From positions 1 to 42,540 of the forward strand of contig JABHVE010000039.1 of assembly GCA_018658465.1 (NCBI GenBank): 42,540 bases of DNA, given 5' to 3'. The translations under genes were made by a program, and so were the position numbers. Positions 1 through 10,378 of this stretch are shown piece by piece (the stretch's first letter is position 1; each line of letters opens with the position of its first letter). The notes beneath the pieces are model-generated. The model was given only the letters and a program-made list of their open reading frames with translations, was not told where the DNA came from and did no database searches. This DNA is from Alphaproteobacteria bacterium. GTDB taxonomy: Bacteria; Pseudomonadota; Alphaproteobacteria; UBA2966; CAIVPW01.

Positions 1-108
1 CATGGTGATGGTGGCGACGGCGGTGGCAGTGCGTTCGGTCACGTCTTTCGCCGTGACATCCACCATGTTGGCGTTGCCGTTTGCGTCTATGTGGGTTAGT
101 CCCGCCAT
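1..108 (-). CDS. moaC: Cyclic pyranopterin monophosphate synthase MoaC, N-terminal part (runs off window edge)
   Basis: Reverse complement of 1-108 translates as MAGLTHIDANGNANMVDVTAKDVTERTATAVATITM, typical MoaC N-terminus; its start codon overlaps the trpC stop (TAATG). Confidence 0.85.
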   Translation of the reverse strand, partial: MAGLTHIDANGNANMVDVTAKDVTERTATAVATITM

Positions 109-917
109 TAACTTGCCTTTGCTTGTGCTGTGCCCAACAGGGCCTCCGTTGCCGCCGTCACATCCCGTTCGCGCATCAACGATTCGCCCACCAGGAACCG
201 GTGGACACCGGCATCATGCATGCGCCCCAGATCTGCATTCGTATAAAGCCCGCTTTCCCCCACCAATGTCGCCCCAGTGGGGGCCAGGGGTGCCAAGCGT
301 TCGGTCGTGGCGATGTCGATCGCCAGGGTATCCAAATTGCGATTGTTGATGCCGATCAATGAGGCGTCCAAGTTCGCCGCCCGCTCCAGTTCGCCCTCGT
401 CATGGACCTCCACCAACGTATCCATCCCGAATTGGCTGACGGTGGCGGCAAGTTCAGAGGCTTCGGCGTCATCCAAAATGGCCAGGATGATCAACACGCA
501 ATCGGCCCCCAGGGCACGGGATTCGACGATTTGATAGGGGTCGATCATGAAATCTTTGCGCAATACAGGCAGGACAACGGCGTCGCGGGCAGCTTCTAAA
601 AACCCATCGGCCCCTTGAAAAAATTGTACGTCGGTTAGGACCGACAAACATGTGGCACCTCCGGCGGCGTAGGCCCGGGCCAGAGATGGAGGATCAAAAT
701 CTTCGCGGATTAGGCCTTTGGACGGTGATGCTTTTTTGATTTCGGCGATTAGGCCGGAGCCGGTAGCGGCGACTGAATTTTCCAAGGCTTTGGCGAACCC
801 GCGCACCGGCGATGCCTTGGCCGCCGCGTTTTCCAGATCGCCGATTGCCGTGGCTGCCTTTTGCTCGGCAACGTGGGCGCGTTTGGCCTCGACGATTTTG
901 TTCAAGACACCGGTCAC
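108..917 (-). CDS. trpC: Indole-3-glycerol phosphate synthase
   Basis: 269 aa; motifs AEIKKASPSKGLIREDFDP, VLRKDFMIDPYQI, GINNRNLDTL, LVGESGL typical of TrpC; adjacent to trpD. Confidence 0.97.
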   Translation of the reverse strand: MTGVLNKIVEAKRAHVAEQKAATAIGDLENAAAKASPVRGFAKALENSVAATGSGLIAEIKKASPSKGLIREDFDPPSLARAYAAGGATCLSVLTDVQFFQGADGFLEAARDAVVLPVLRKDFMIDPYQIVESRALGADCVLIILAILDDAEASELAATVSQFGMDTLVEVHDEGELERAANLDASLIGINNRNLDTLAIDIATTERLAPLAPTGATLVGESGLYTNADLGRMHDAGVHRFLVGESLMRERDVTAATEALLGTAQAKAS

Positions 918-1946
918 TTAGGCGGCCTCGTTGGTGATCTCGACCAGGGATGCCAGGGCCTTGGCGCCGCCGCCACTGTCGATGGACTCTGCCGCCATCA
1001 CCGCGCCAGCCTTTAGTTCGTCGGCTTTTCCGGCCACCACCAGGGCAGCGGCGGCGTTAAGAAGCGTGATGTCGCGGAACGAGCCCGGCTCACCGGCCAA
1101 GACCGCTCCCAGGGCATCAGCGTTGGTTGCGGCGTCGCCGCCCTTCAAGGATTGGGCCTGCGCGACTTCGATTCCGATATCCCCGGGGTTCACTTCGAAG
1201 TTGGAGATCTCACTGTCTTTGAGTTCGCAGACGTAGGTGGCCCCTGTGGTGGTCATTTCGTCCAGGCCGTCGGAGCCATGGACGACCCATGCCCGTTCGG
1301 CCCCCAATTGCTTGAGCACCTGGGCCATGGGTTCCATCCATTCCCGGGCAAACACGCCGAGCAAAAACCGTTTTACCCCGGCGGGGTTCGACAATGGGCC
1401 CAGCAAATTGAACATGGTGCGGGTGCCAAGCTCCACCCGGGTTGGGCCCACGTGGCGCATGGCGCTGTGGTGAGTGGGGGCCAGCATGAAACAGATGCCG
1501 GCTTCGTCCAATGAATTCTGAACCAGGCTCACATCGCATTCGATGTTGACGCCCAGGGCCTTGAGCACATCAGCCGACCCACATTTCGACGACATGGCGC
1601 GGTTACCGTGTTTGGCCACGGCCACACCGGCACCGGCAACTACCAATGCCGTCGCGGTGGAAACGTTGTAGCTGCCCGATTGATCGCCGCCTGTGCCAAC
1701 TACATCGACCGCACCAACCGGGGCTTTGATCGGCAATGCCTTGGCGCGCATGACGGTGGCGCCGCCGGTGATTTCGTCGACGGTTTCGCCACGCACCCGC
1801 AAGGCCATTAAAAACCCGCCAATTTGCGCCGGTGTGGCTTCCCCCGACATCATTATGTCAAAGGCTTGGGTGGTTTCGTCGACGGACAAGCTCTGGCCCG
1901 TGGCGACTTTGCCGATCAGCGGCTTCAGACTGCGTTCTTCGCTCAA
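918..1946 (-). CDS. trpD: Anthranilate phosphoribosyltransferase
   Basis: 342 aa; [45 protein letters not shown] motifs. Confidence 0.97.
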   Translation of the reverse strand: MSEERSLKPLIGKVATGQSLSVDETTQAFDIMMSGEATPAQIGGFLMALRVRGETVDEITGGATVMRAKALPIKAPVGAVDVVGTGGDQSGSYNVSTATALVVAGAGVAVAKHGNRAMSSKCGSADVLKALGVNIECDVSLVQNSLDEAGICFMLAPTHHSAMRHVGPTRVELGTRTMFNLLGPLSNPAGVKRFLLGVFAREWMEPMAQVLKQLGAERAWVVHGSDGLDEMTTTGATYVCELKDSEISNFEVNPGDIGIEVAQAQSLKGGDAATNADALGAVLAGEPGSFRDITLLNAAAALVVAGKADELKAGAVMAAESIDSGGGAKALASLVEITNEAA

Positions 1947-1983
1947 GTCATTTCCTTCCGTTCGTTGCTCCGCAACATTGCCC

Positions 1984-2580
1984 TTAGGCGTTCTGCAATT
2001 CTTTTGGTTTGATCCCGGCGATGGTCAAAAAATTTGCCAATACCGCATGGCCCAATTCCGAGGCGATGCTTTCCGGATGAAACTGTACCCCATGAATGGG
2101 ATATTCTTTGTGGGCCAAACCCATGATCACCCCGTCTTCGGTGCGGGCCGTGACTTCCAACACATCTGGCACGCTGTCCGGCTCGATCGTCAGGGAATGG
2201 TAGCGCGTCGCCCAGAACCCGTCTTCCAGACCTGCGAACAGGCTTTTTCCCTGGTGAAAAATGCGGCTGCGCTTGCCATGCATCATAGTCGGTGCGCGGA
2301 CAACATCGCCGCCAAACGCCTGGCCGATGGTCTGGTGGCCCAGGCAAACTCCCATGATCGGCAGGGTGCTGGCCGCGGCTTTGACCAGATCAAGGCAAAT
2401 CCCCGCACGATTTGGATCACAGGGGCCCGGTGACAGAATGACCGCATCGGGGTTCAGGCCAAGGACTTCGTCCACCGAAATGGCGTCGTTGCGGAACACG
2501 CGCGAGTCCGCCCCCAGTTCCCCCAGAAAGTGAACCAAGTTGTAAACAAAGCTGTCGTAGTTGTCGATTATGACAAGCAT
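1984..2580 (-). CDS. trpG: Anthranilate synthase component II (glutamine amidotransferase)
   Basis: 198 aa; [48 protein letters not shown] class I amidotransferase motifs; clustered with trpD and trpC. Confidence 0.95.
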   Translation of the reverse strand: MLVIIDNYDSFVYNLVHFLGELGADSRVFRNDAISVDEVLGLNPDAVILSPGPCDPNRAGICLDLVKAAASTLPIMGVCLGHQTIGQAFGGDVVRAPTMMHGKRSRIFHQGKSLFAGLEDGFWATRYHSLTIEPDSVPDVLEVTARTEDGVIMGLAHKEYPIHGVQFHPESIASELGHAVLANFLTIAGIKPKELQNA

Positions 2581-2694
2581 ATCAATCCGTTATACCGCTA
2601 TCCTAATCCCAAATCTCTATCAATCTTCTGGCCGCCAGCCCCCGAAACAAACCGCCCCCAGGGGTTCTCGTCAAGGCCCAGGGGCAATTGCGTA

Positions 2695-2725
2695 TTGACG
2701 TTCCAGTGACTGGAACCCTTATATC
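2695..2725 (+). promoter_or_regulatory. MerR/CueR-type promoter-operator upstream of copA
   Basis: -35 TTGACG (2695-2700), 19-nt spacer, -10 TATATC (2720-2725); spacer region carries perfect dyad GTTCCAGT-G-ACTGGAAC (2700-2716). Long spacer plus central dyad is the MerR-family promoter hallmark; a CueR-like gene lies in the same operon. Confidence 0.75.
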
Positions 2726-2765
2726 AACTCAACAGTCCCTTTGTTTCGGAAATTGGTAGGTCATA

Positions 2766-5528
2766 ATGGCAGCGCACGAACAATCCACTAGTCCATTCAA
2801 AATTCTAAATCCCGGCGCATCCGAAGGCGGGTCTTGCGGCCCGGATTGTCAGTGTGGCCACGATGCCGAGGTCGTCGAAGCCAAGCCCGTCGAAACACAG
2901 GCCGTTGAAAGAACGGCCGTCGAAACAAAGGCAGAAGATCACGCGGGCCATGACCATGGCCACGCGTGCAACTGTGCCACCGATGAGACGGCGAAGGGTG
3001 AAGACGGCGGTCATGACTGTTGCGGCGATGGTGGGGCACACAAGCACTCTCATTCCCATGATTCAGCCGACTCAAAGGCCGAAGATCACGCCTGCAATTG
3101 CGCCACCGACGAGGCGGCCCACGATCACTCAGCCCATGACCATGGCCACGACAATCACAGCCACGCACCGGCGATAGCCGCAACCGCGGTCGCTGCCGGG
3201 ACCAAGCACACCTGCCCCATGCACCCCGAGGTGATGGAGGATGGTCCCGGGTCGTGCCCGGACTGCGGCATGGCGTTGGAGCCAGTTTGGTCGCCGCCCA
3301 CACGCACGGAATACACCTGCCCCATGCACCCCGAAGTTCGCCAGGACGAACCGGGATCCTGCCCCGATTGCGGTATGGCGTTGGAGCCCACAACGGTCTC
3401 CGCCGTCACGCGCACGGAATACACCTGCCCCATGCATCCGGAGATCGTCAAAGACGCCCCAGGCGAGTGCCCCAGTTGCGGCATGGCATTGGAGCCCAGG
3501 GTCGTTGAGGCCGACGAAGAACCGAACCCGGAATTGATCGACATGCGCAGGCGGTTTTGGGTCAGCACGCTGTTTTCCGGTCCCCTGTTGGTCATGACCA
3601 TGGGGGACATGATCCCCGGCATCGGCATCGCGGAAGCCATCGGCCCCACATTGTTTCAGTGGATTCAGCTGTTCTTGGCGGCCCCCGTTGTCATCTGGGC
3701 GGGCAAACCGTTGATGGAGCGCGGCTGGACATCCATTAGGACCATGAAGCTGAACATGTTCACATTGATTGCCATTGGCGTCGGTGTGGCGTTTGTGTTC
3801 AGCACCGTGGCGACAATTTTACCCGGAATTTTTCCAGACTCGTTACGCAACGAAGCGGGCAGGGTGGATGTTTATTTTGAAGCCGCCGCGATCATTGTTT
3901 CCCTGGTACTGCTCGGCCAAGTGCTGGAGCTCAAAGCTCGGTGGGAAACCAGCGCCGCATTGCGGTCGCTGTTGAAACTGGCTCCTAAGACCGCCCGGAT
4001 TGTGCGCGGGGATGGCACGGAAGACGACATCCCGTTGGACCAGGTCCACGTCGGCGAAACCTTGCGGGTTCGCCCGGGCGAGAAAGTTCCGGTGGATGGG
4101 ATTGTTTCCGAAGGCGCCAGTTCCGTGGACGAATCCATGGTGTCGGGTGAACCAATCCCCGTGGAAAAGACCGCTGGAGACCGGGTCACCGGGGCCACGG
4201 TGAACGGCACGGGATCGTTTTTGATGACTGCGGATCGCATTGGTGCCGACACTTTGTTGCACCAAATCGTACAGATGGTGGCCGAAGCCCAACGGACGCG
4301 CGCCCCCATTCAACGGCTGGCCGATGTGGTGGCCTCGTACTTCGTGCCCATGGTGGTGGGCGTGTCGGTGCTGACCTTTGGCGTCTGGGTGGTATTTGGC
4401 CCCGACCCGGCCATCGCCTTCGCCCTGGTCAATGCCGTGGCGGTGCTGATCATTGCCTGCCCCTGCGCCCTGGGCCTCGCCACACCCATGTCGATCATGG
4501 TGGGCACTGGGCGCGGTGCCAACGCCGGGGTGCTAATCAAGAACGCTGAGTCCCTGGAAATCTTGGAAAAAGTCGACACCCTGTTGGTGGATAAAACCGG
4601 CACGCTCACCGAGGGCAATCCTACGCTGATCGATGTGCAAGGGACGGATGACACGGACCCATCGGATGTGTTGAGGATTGCCGCGACCCTGGAAAAAGCC
4701 AGCGAGCATCCCTTGGCTGCCGCGATTCTTGCCGGGGCAAAATACCGGGGTATTGATTTGGGTGAGGTCACAGATTTCGCCTCGATCACCGGCAAAGGCG
4801 TGTCGGGGGTCGTGGATGGTAAACCGGTTGCCTTGGGCAATGCCGCGATGATGGCGGAACATGACATCAGTATCGCAAGGCTCGATGCCCAAGCGGATGG
4901 TCTGCGAGCCATTGGCCAGACGGTCATGTTTGTGGCGGTAGACGGCAAGTTGGCCGGGTTTGTCTCCGTCGCCGACCCGGTGAAAGAGTCTTCCGCCGAT
5001 GCAATCCGCGCTCTGCGCGCCGAGGGCCTGCGGGTGGTCATGGTCACCGGCGACACGCAAGCAACCGCCCAGGCCGTCGCCAAATCCGTGGGCATCGATG
5101 AAGTCCGCGCCGGGGTGCTGCCCGACCAAAAGGCACAAGTGGTGAAAGACCTGCAAGCCCAGGGCCGCCGTGTAGCCATGGCGGGCGACGGCATCAATGA
5201 TGCCCCGGCTCTGGCCCAGGCGGACGTGGGGATCGCCATGGGCACCGGCACCGATGTGGCCATGGAGAGCGCCGGGGTGACGTTGGTCAAAGGCGATCTG
5301 CAAGGCATCGTTCGGGCCCGCCGCCTCAGCCGCGCCACCATGGGCAACATCCGGCAAAATTTGTTCTTCGCCTTTGCCTACAATTCTTTGGGGGTGCCCG
5401 TGGCCGCCGGAGTGCTGTTCCCGTTCTTTGGCATTCTGCTCAGCCCGATCATCGCCGGTGCCGCCATGAGCCTGAGCTCGGTATCGGTCATCGGCAACGC
5501 CCTGCGTCTGCGCAACGCAAAACTTTAG
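2766..5528 (+). CDS. copA: Copper-translocating P1B-type ATPase with His-rich N-terminus and three heavy-metal-binding (CPMHPEV) domains
   Basis: 920 aa; [37 protein letters not shown]1B ATPase motifs; three CPMHPE(V/I)...SCP(D/S)CGMALEP modules; followed by cueR-like gene. Confidence 0.93.
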   Translation: MAAHEQSTSPFKILNPGASEGGSCGPDCQCGHDAEVVEAKPVETQAVERTAVETKAEDHAGHDHGHACNCATDETAKGEDGGHDCCGDGGAHKHSHSHDSADSKAEDHACNCATDEAAHDHSAHDHGHDNHSHAPAIAATAVAAGTKHTCPMHPEVMEDGPGSCPDCGMALEPVWSPPTRTEYTCPMHPEVRQDEPGSCPDCGMALEPTTVSAVTRTEYTCPMHPEIVKDAPGECPSCGMALEPRVVEADEEPNPELIDMRRRFWVSTLFSGPLLVMTMGDMIPGIGIAEAIGPTLFQWIQLFLAAPVVIWAGKPLMERGWTSIRTMKLNMFTLIAIGVGVAFVFSTVATILPGIFPDSLRNEAGRVDVYFEAAAIIVSLVLLGQVLELKARWETSAALRSLLKLAPKTARIVRGDGTEDDIPLDQVHVGETLRVRPGEKVPVDGIVSEGASSVDESMVSGEPIPVEKTAGDRVTGATVNGTGSFLMTADRIGADTLLHQIVQMVAEAQRTRAPIQRLADVVASYFVPMVVGVSVLTFGVWVVFGPDPAIAFALVNAVAVLIIACPCALGLATPMSIMVGTGRGANAGVLIKNAESLEILEKVDTLLVDKTGTLTEGNPTLIDVQGTDDTDPSDVLRIAATLEKASEHPLAAAILAGAKYRGIDLGEVTDFASITGKGVSGVVDGKPVALGNAAMMAEHDISIARLDAQADGLRAIGQTVMFVAVDGKLAGFVSVADPVKESSADAIRALRAEGLRVVMVTGDTQATAQAVAKSVGIDEVRAGVLPDQKAQVVKDLQAQGRRVAMAGDGINDAPALAQADVGIAMGTGTDVAMESAGVTLVKGDLQGIVRARRLSRATMGNIRQNLFFAFAYNSLGVPVAAGVLFPFFGILLSPIIAGAAMSLSSVSVIGNALRLRNAKL
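3205..3505 (+). repeat. Three in-frame tandem heavy-metal-binding modules (~108 bp period) inside copA
   Basis: Repeated TACACCTGCCCCATGCAYCC...TGCGGYATGGCRTTGGAGCCC; protein [24 protein letters not shown] repeated three times. Confidence 0.85.
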
Positions 5529-5539
5529 GAGACCAGTCC

Positions 5540-5938
5540 ATGAATATCGGAGACGCTGCGGCCCAATCCGAATTGGCACCAAAAACTATTCGTTATTACG
5601 AAAGCGTGGGGCTGATCCAGTCACCTGCCAGAACCGCCGGGGGCTATCGCGATTATGGTGAGGCCGATGTGCAGACCTTGCGTTTTGTGGCCCGCGCCCG
5701 GGGATTGGGATTTTCCGTGGCCCAGGTGGCGGAATTGCTGTCGTTGTATAACGACCGCGACCGCACCAGCGCCGATGTCAAAGCCATCACCATGGCCCAC
5801 ATCGACGACATTGACCGCAAGATGGCGGAATTGGAATCCATGAAAAACACACTTAGTCACCTTGTACACATGTGCCATGGGGACGACCGGCCGGATTGCC
5901 CAATCTTGGACGATCTTGCAAAGCCCGCCGACCACTAG
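5540..5938 (+). CDS. cueR: MerR-family Cu(I)-responsive transcriptional regulator (CueR-type)
   Basis: 132 aa; MNIGDAAAQSELAPKTIRYYESVGLI MerR helix-turn-helix; C-terminal CHGDDRPDCPIL metal-binding loop; 11 bp downstream of copA. Confidence 0.9.
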   Translation: MNIGDAAAQSELAPKTIRYYESVGLIQSPARTAGGYRDYGEADVQTLRFVARARGLGFSVAQVAELLSLYNDRDRTSADVKAITMAHIDDIDRKMAELESMKNTLSHLVHMCHGDDRPDCPILDDLAKPADH

Positions 5939-5971
5939 GCCGGAAGGCCGGGCCGGGGTAATGTTCCGGCC

Positions 5972-6742
5972 ATGAAGTTTCCGAGAAATTTTCTTGTGGC
6001 AGTCGCGGCATTTTGCTTGTTCGGAGCCACGACCGTGGCGGCTGAACCGCGCATCGCAATCGTCATCGATGATGTGGGGGTTCATGTGCCCAACGGCTGG
6101 CGGGTGGTGGAATTGCCCGGGCCGCTGACCTTGGCCTTGATGACCTATGCCAAGGACCTGGGCAAATTGGCCGCCGAATCCCTGGCCCGTGGCCACGAGC
6201 TGCTGTTGCACATTCCCATGGAGCCAACGGACGGGACCTGGGACACCGGCCCTAATGCCCTGCGGTTGGATCTGGACCCACAAGAATTTCAGCGTCGTTT
6301 GGAATGGGCGTTTGACCGGTTCGATGGATACGTTGGCATCAACAATCACATGGGCAGCCGCTTCACCGAAGACTTCGCGGCGATGGCGAAGCTCATGGGG
6401 GAGTTGGCACCAAAGGGCCTGTTCTTTTTGGACTCTCTCACCAGCACGCGATCGGCGGGCGAGGAAACTGCCCAGGCGGCAGGGGTCGCGTACCTCGCCC
6501 GGGACGTGTTCTTGGATAACGTGGTGGACCCGGAAGCAGTGTGGACCCGCTTGGCGGAATTAGAGCGCATCGCCATTGCCCGAGGGTTCGCCATCGCCAT
6601 TGCGCACCCAAAGGGTGCCACCATTCAAGTGCTGTCCGAATGGATCCCGACACTGGCGGAACGGGGGATTACTTTGGTGCCCGTGAGCGCCTTGTTAGCG
6701 GTGCCGGTTCCGGTGCCGGGGATTGTCGCCGAGGCTGACTAG
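5972..6742 (+). CDS. Divergent polysaccharide deacetylase family protein
   Basis: 256 aa; signal peptide-like N-terminus; RIAIVIDDVGVH, LALMTYAKDL, LLLHIPMEP, GINNHMGSRFT, FFLDSLTS, AIAIAHPK motifs of the divergent polysaccharide deacetylase family. Confidence 0.88.
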   Translation: MKFPRNFLVAVAAFCLFGATTVAAEPRIAIVIDDVGVHVPNGWRVVELPGPLTLALMTYAKDLGKLAAESLARGHELLLHIPMEPTDGTWDTGPNALRLDLDPQEFQRRLEWAFDRFDGYVGINNHMGSRFTEDFAAMAKLMGELAPKGLFFLDSLTSTRSAGEETAQAAGVAYLARDVFLDNVVDPEAVWTRLAELERIAIARGFAIAIAHPKGATIQVLSEWIPTLAERGITLVPVSALLAVPVPVPGIVAEAD

Positions 6743-6792
6743 TTTTTTTCGATCAGAGTCACGCGTCTTTTGCCGAAGCGAAGAAGGACGTG

Positions 6793-6820
6793 GATGCCCG
6801 GATCAAGTCCGGGGGTGACG
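6793..6820. repeat. Short GC-rich palindromic intergenic element (REP-like or bidirectional terminator candidate)
   Basis: GGATGCCCGGATCAAGTCCGGGGGTGACG; stem CCCGGA/TCCGGG with TCAAG loop (6797-6813), between convergent genes. Confidence 0.5.
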
Positions 6821-6896
6821 ATTGTGTTTTCTGATTCTCGGAGCTTGGGTCTCGCGTCGGAGCAGTGATTGCCGATCAATCCGGGCCACGGTCCAA

Positions 6897-8402
6897 CTAA
6901 TCGCTCTGCGCGCTCGCAGCGGCTTCGGCGGCGGCGCGGAGCAGGGCCTTGGCTTTGTTGCGGCTCTCTTGGTATTCCGCTTCCGGGTCGCTGTCGGCGA
7001 CGACACCGCCGCCGGCCTGCACGTACATCACCCCGTCTTTGATCATGGCGGTGCGCAGGGCGATGCAGGTATCCATGCCGCCGTTGGCGGAAAAATATCC
7101 GACGGCGCCTGCATAAAATCCCCGACGTTCTTTTTCCAACTCGTCGATGATTTCCATGGCCCGGACTTTTGGTGCGCCGCTGACGGTGCCCGCCGGGAAT
7201 CCAGCCAACAAGGCGTCCATGGCATCGTGTTTTGGGTCTAACTCGCCCTCGACGTTCGACACCAAATGCATCACGTGGGAATAGCGTTCGACGATCATCT
7301 GATCGGTGACGTGGACCGATCCGATCTTGGCCACCCGGCCCACATCATTGCGGCCCAAATCCAACAGCATCAAATGCTCGGCGCGCTCTTTGGGGTCCGC
7401 CAACATTTCTGTCGCCAGGGCTTCGTCTTGGTCGTGGGCTTCCCCGCGGGGCCGCGTGCCGGCGATGGGCCGAATGGTCACGGTGTTGTCGCGCAATCGC
7501 ACCAACAATTCCGGTGACGAGCCGACAATGGCGAAGTCGCCCGCGTTCAAAATAAACAAGAACGGCGAAGGGTTCATGCGCCGAAGGGATCGATAGAGGG
7601 CGAACGGCGGCAACGTGAACGGCACGGTAAAGCGTTGAGACGGGACCACCTGGAAGATGTCACCGGCGGCGATGTATTCTTTCGCCGTTTCCACCATCTG
7701 GTGGTATTCGGCGCGCGTGGTATTCGACACCGGCTCTGGCAACCCTTCATCGGTGGCGCCGCCGGGGGAGGTTGTCACGGGGACATTGGATTGGCTGAGT
7801 TGTTCCACCGCTAGGCCTAAGCGATCATTGGCCAGGCCATAGGCGTCTTGTGCCCCAACATCTGCATCGGGCCATACTGGCGTCACCACGGTGACGATGT
7901 CTTTCACCGAATCAAAAATCGCCATCAAGGTCGGGCGCATGAACATGCCGTCGGGAATGCCCAAGGTGTCTTCGTTGTCGTCGGGAATGTTTTCCACCAA
8001 ACGGATCATGTCGTACCCGGCATAGCCGATCAGAGCCGAGGCCATGGGGGGTAAACCTTCGGGCAGGTCGATACGCGAGGCGTCCACCAAATCCCGCAAG
8101 GTTTTCAGGGCGCCGTCCCCCAACGGTTCAAATTCGGATTTGCCAGCCAAGACGTCGCGGTTGATTTCAGCCTTGTTGCCCCGGCACCGCCATACCAAAT
8201 CCGGGCGCGTGCCGATGATGGAAAAGCGCCCGCGCACAGCGCCGCCCTCGACCGACTCCAAAAGAAATGAATAGGGCTCCCCGTCGGTCAGCTTCAACGC
8301 TGCTGACACCGGCGTCTCCAAATCGGCAACCAGGTCAGTCCAGACTACTTGAGGCTTGCCTTGGTCATAGATCTTGGTGAAATCATCCAACGCCGGGCGC
8401 AC
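6897..8402 (-). CDS. trpE: Anthranilate synthase component I
   Basis: 501 aa; SNTTRAEYHQMVETAKEYIAAGDIFQVVPSQRF, PIAGTRPRG, HLMLLDLGRNDVGRVA, FPAGTVSGAPKVRAMEIIDELE motifs. Confidence 0.97.
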   Translation of the reverse strand: MRPALDDFTKIYDQGKPQVVWTDLVADLETPVSAALKLTDGEPYSFLLESVEGGAVRGRFSIIGTRPDLVWRCRGNKAEINRDVLAGKSEFEPLGDGALKTLRDLVDASRIDLPEGLPPMASALIGYAGYDMIRLVENIPDDNEDTLGIPDGMFMRPTLMAIFDSVKDIVTVVTPVWPDADVGAQDAYGLANDRLGLAVEQLSQSNVPVTTSPGGATDEGLPEPVSNTTRAEYHQMVETAKEYIAAGDIFQVVPSQRFTVPFTLPPFALYRSLRRMNPSPFLFILNAGDFAIVGSSPELLVRLRDNTVTIRPIAGTRPRGEAHDQDEALATEMLADPKERAEHLMLLDLGRNDVGRVAKIGSVHVTDQMIVERYSHVMHLVSNVEGELDPKHDAMDALLAGFPAGTVSGAPKVRAMEIIDELEKERRGFYAGAVGYFSANGGMDTCIALRTAMIKDGVMYVQAGGGVVADSDPEAEYQESRNKAKALLRAAAEAAASAQSD

Positions 8403-8404
8403 GG

Positions 8405-10378
8405 CTAAAAGCCACCGACCGGGTTTTGGGTGGGTGCGGCGGGGGCAGCCCCGGCCGTTGCTTGAAGGGTGGCTTGATTGAACGCGTCGGCATCAAATTT
8501 GACTCCGAATTTCACCTCCAAGGCACCCTGGTACTGGGTCAAAAGATCTCCCGACATATCGAGCGAGAACTCGGAGATCAGCGCCGCCAGGGCCTCGGGA
8601 TTTGCGTTGGGGTCGGCGGCGATAATTTCCACCAATCTCCCGATTGATGTGCCGCCATCAAACGAGGGCGCTTGGACAGCCTCGCCAAACTCGACCGAAA
8701 ATAATTCGCCAATCAATTGGATGGAAATACCGCTGGACGCACCGCCTAATCGGGTCACAGGTGAAGCGATCGAAAAATCGATGCCCATTTCGGCTCCCAG
8801 GGCCGCCAAGTCGGTGCCTGTTTTTGCGCGCTCAAAAAGTTCAGCCGCGAATTCATCGGTCAGTCGGGTCTGTTCTGCCAAGCCCCAATCCTTGGCGACT
8901 TCGCCTTGGACCATCTCGAATGGGATGGGCCCCGGAGGTTCAACGCCGTCGATGCGCAGAACAAAATATCCGCCTTCTACGGCTTCGGTCAGATGGGATT
9001 CGGCACCCGAGGAAGTTTGGAAAGCCGTGGACACAAAATTGACGAATGACGGAATATCGGCGGTGGGATTGCCATCTTTATCCAGGCCCTGCGCGTCAAA
9101 GGTTGCGGCTCTGAGGGTCAGGCCAAGGCGATTAGCGGCTTCTTCCAGGGTATCGCCGCCGCCCAGTGCATCGTCGAAATCGATGGACAGTTCGTAAAGG
9201 ACTTCCAGGGCCGCACTATGCATCAATGTGTCGGTGACCGTTTGCCGGGCTTCTTCCAATGTCAGGACGCCGCCCAATTCCACCGAATCGATGCGGATGA
9301 TGTGCCAGCCATCGGCGCTTTGAAGGGGCTGACTGATGGTGCCAACCGGCATGGAAAATACGGCGTCAGCGATCTCGTTGGGTAGCTGGTCGATGGTCAA
9401 CGGCCCACGATCTTGGATCCCAACGGGTCCGGTATCGACAGCCTCCGGTTCCGCATCCGGGTCGGGGGCGGCTGGCCGCAAAAATGGATCGCCGCGCAAA
9501 GCACGGGGGTCGGCAGTCTCAAACTGCGCACCGCCGTCCATTCTGGCCTGAGCCTCTAAGGCTGTTGCCTCCAACGAAAATCTCAATTCGGAAATTCCGC
9601 GATTGGCGATTGTTGTGAATTGGACGATGCGATTTTCATATTCATCGACGATTTCTGTTTCTGACACGCCGACGGAGTCCATCACGTCCTCGGGCCGAAG
9701 TGTCACAAAGGCCACGGTGCGGTACGCCGGGGCTGTGTAGCTCATGACATTGGCGGTGTAGAAATCCCGTAAGCCATTGCCCTCTGGCTGGCCGATCTCG
9801 GAGACAAAGTGGGCGGGGATCGTCAGCACCTGGGCGACCCGGAGTTCTTCTCGGTACCTGAAGATTGTTTCGGCCAGAACGCGGGGGGCAGGGGGCACCG
9901 GTGACACCGTATCGGCCACCATCGAACGGGTCATCTGGTCGCGTATCAGTCCTTGATACTCGACGATCGTCAGTCCTTGCTGCCTCAAAACTTGTTCAAT
10001 TAAGTTGTTGGTCAGGCCCGGAAATTGGCGGCGAATTTCCTCGGCCAACATGCTGTCAGATACAGCCACCCCAAGTTCTTTCGCGGCATTGTCAATTAAG
10101 GCACCGCCAATCAATTGGCCAAGGACGCTTTCTGGCAGGCCAAAAGAGCGCGCTTGATCCGGGGTGATCCCCTGGAACTGATTAAGCTGGTTCACGTATT
10201 GGCGCCTGAAATCTTGTTGGCTGATCTCGAAACTGCCAATTTCTGCCACTGGCTTGTTGGCAAGATCGCTGAACATGCTGGTGCCGCCGCCAAAGAACAG
10301 CGCGAAAGTTGCCGCCAACAGGATAAGGAAGCCTTTTACCCACCACGATTTAGTGGCTCTTCGTATTGCACCAAGCAT
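8405..10378 (-). CDS. SurA N-terminal domain / peptidylprolyl isomerase (PpiD-like periplasmic folding factor)
   Basis: 657 aa; N-terminal single TM (GFLILLAATFALFFGGG), SurA-N region, parvulin-like segment (ADAVFSMPVGTISQPLQSADGWHIIRID); adjacent to trpE. Confidence 0.88.
   Translation of the reverse strand: MLGAIRRATKSWWVKGFLILLAATFALFFGGGTSMFSDLANKPVAEIGSFEISQQDFRRQYVNQLNQFQGITPDQARSFGLPESVLGQLIGGALIDNAAKELGVAVSDSMLAEEIRRQFPGLTNNLIEQVLRQQGLTIVEYQGLIRDQMTRSMVADTVSPVPPAPRVLAETIFRYREELRVAQVLTIPAHFVSEIGQPEGNGLRDFYTANVMSYTAPAYRTVAFVTLRPEDVMDSVGVSETEIVDEYENRIVQFTTIANRGISELRFSLEATALEAQARMDGGAQFETADPRALRGDPFLRPAAPDPDAEPEAVDTGPVGIQDRGPLTIDQLPNEIADAVFSMPVGTISQPLQSADGWHIIRIDSVELGGVLTLEEARQTVTDTLMHSAALEVLYELSIDFDDALGGGDTLEEAANRLGLTLRAATFDAQGLDKDGNPTADIPSFVNFVSTAFQTSSGAESHLTEAVEGGYFVLRIDGVEPPGPIPFEMVQGEVAKDWGLAEQTRLTDEFAAELFERAKTGTDLAALGAEMGIDFSIASPVTRLGGASSGISIQLIGELFSVEFGEAVQAPSFDGGTSIGRLVEIIAADPNANPEALAALISEFSLDMSGDLLTQYQGALEVKFGVKFDADAFNQATLQATAGAAPAAPTQNPVGGF

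Noticed and set aside
4310-5582. Long minus-strand ORFs opposite copA (4310-5350 and 4533-5582)
   Set aside because: Low-complexity antisense translations of a high-GC gene; plus strand has full P-type ATPase motifs.
6739-6752. T-tract after the deacetylase stop as an intrinsic terminator
   Set aside because: TAGTTTTTTT is present, but I could not find a convincing GC stem immediately before it.
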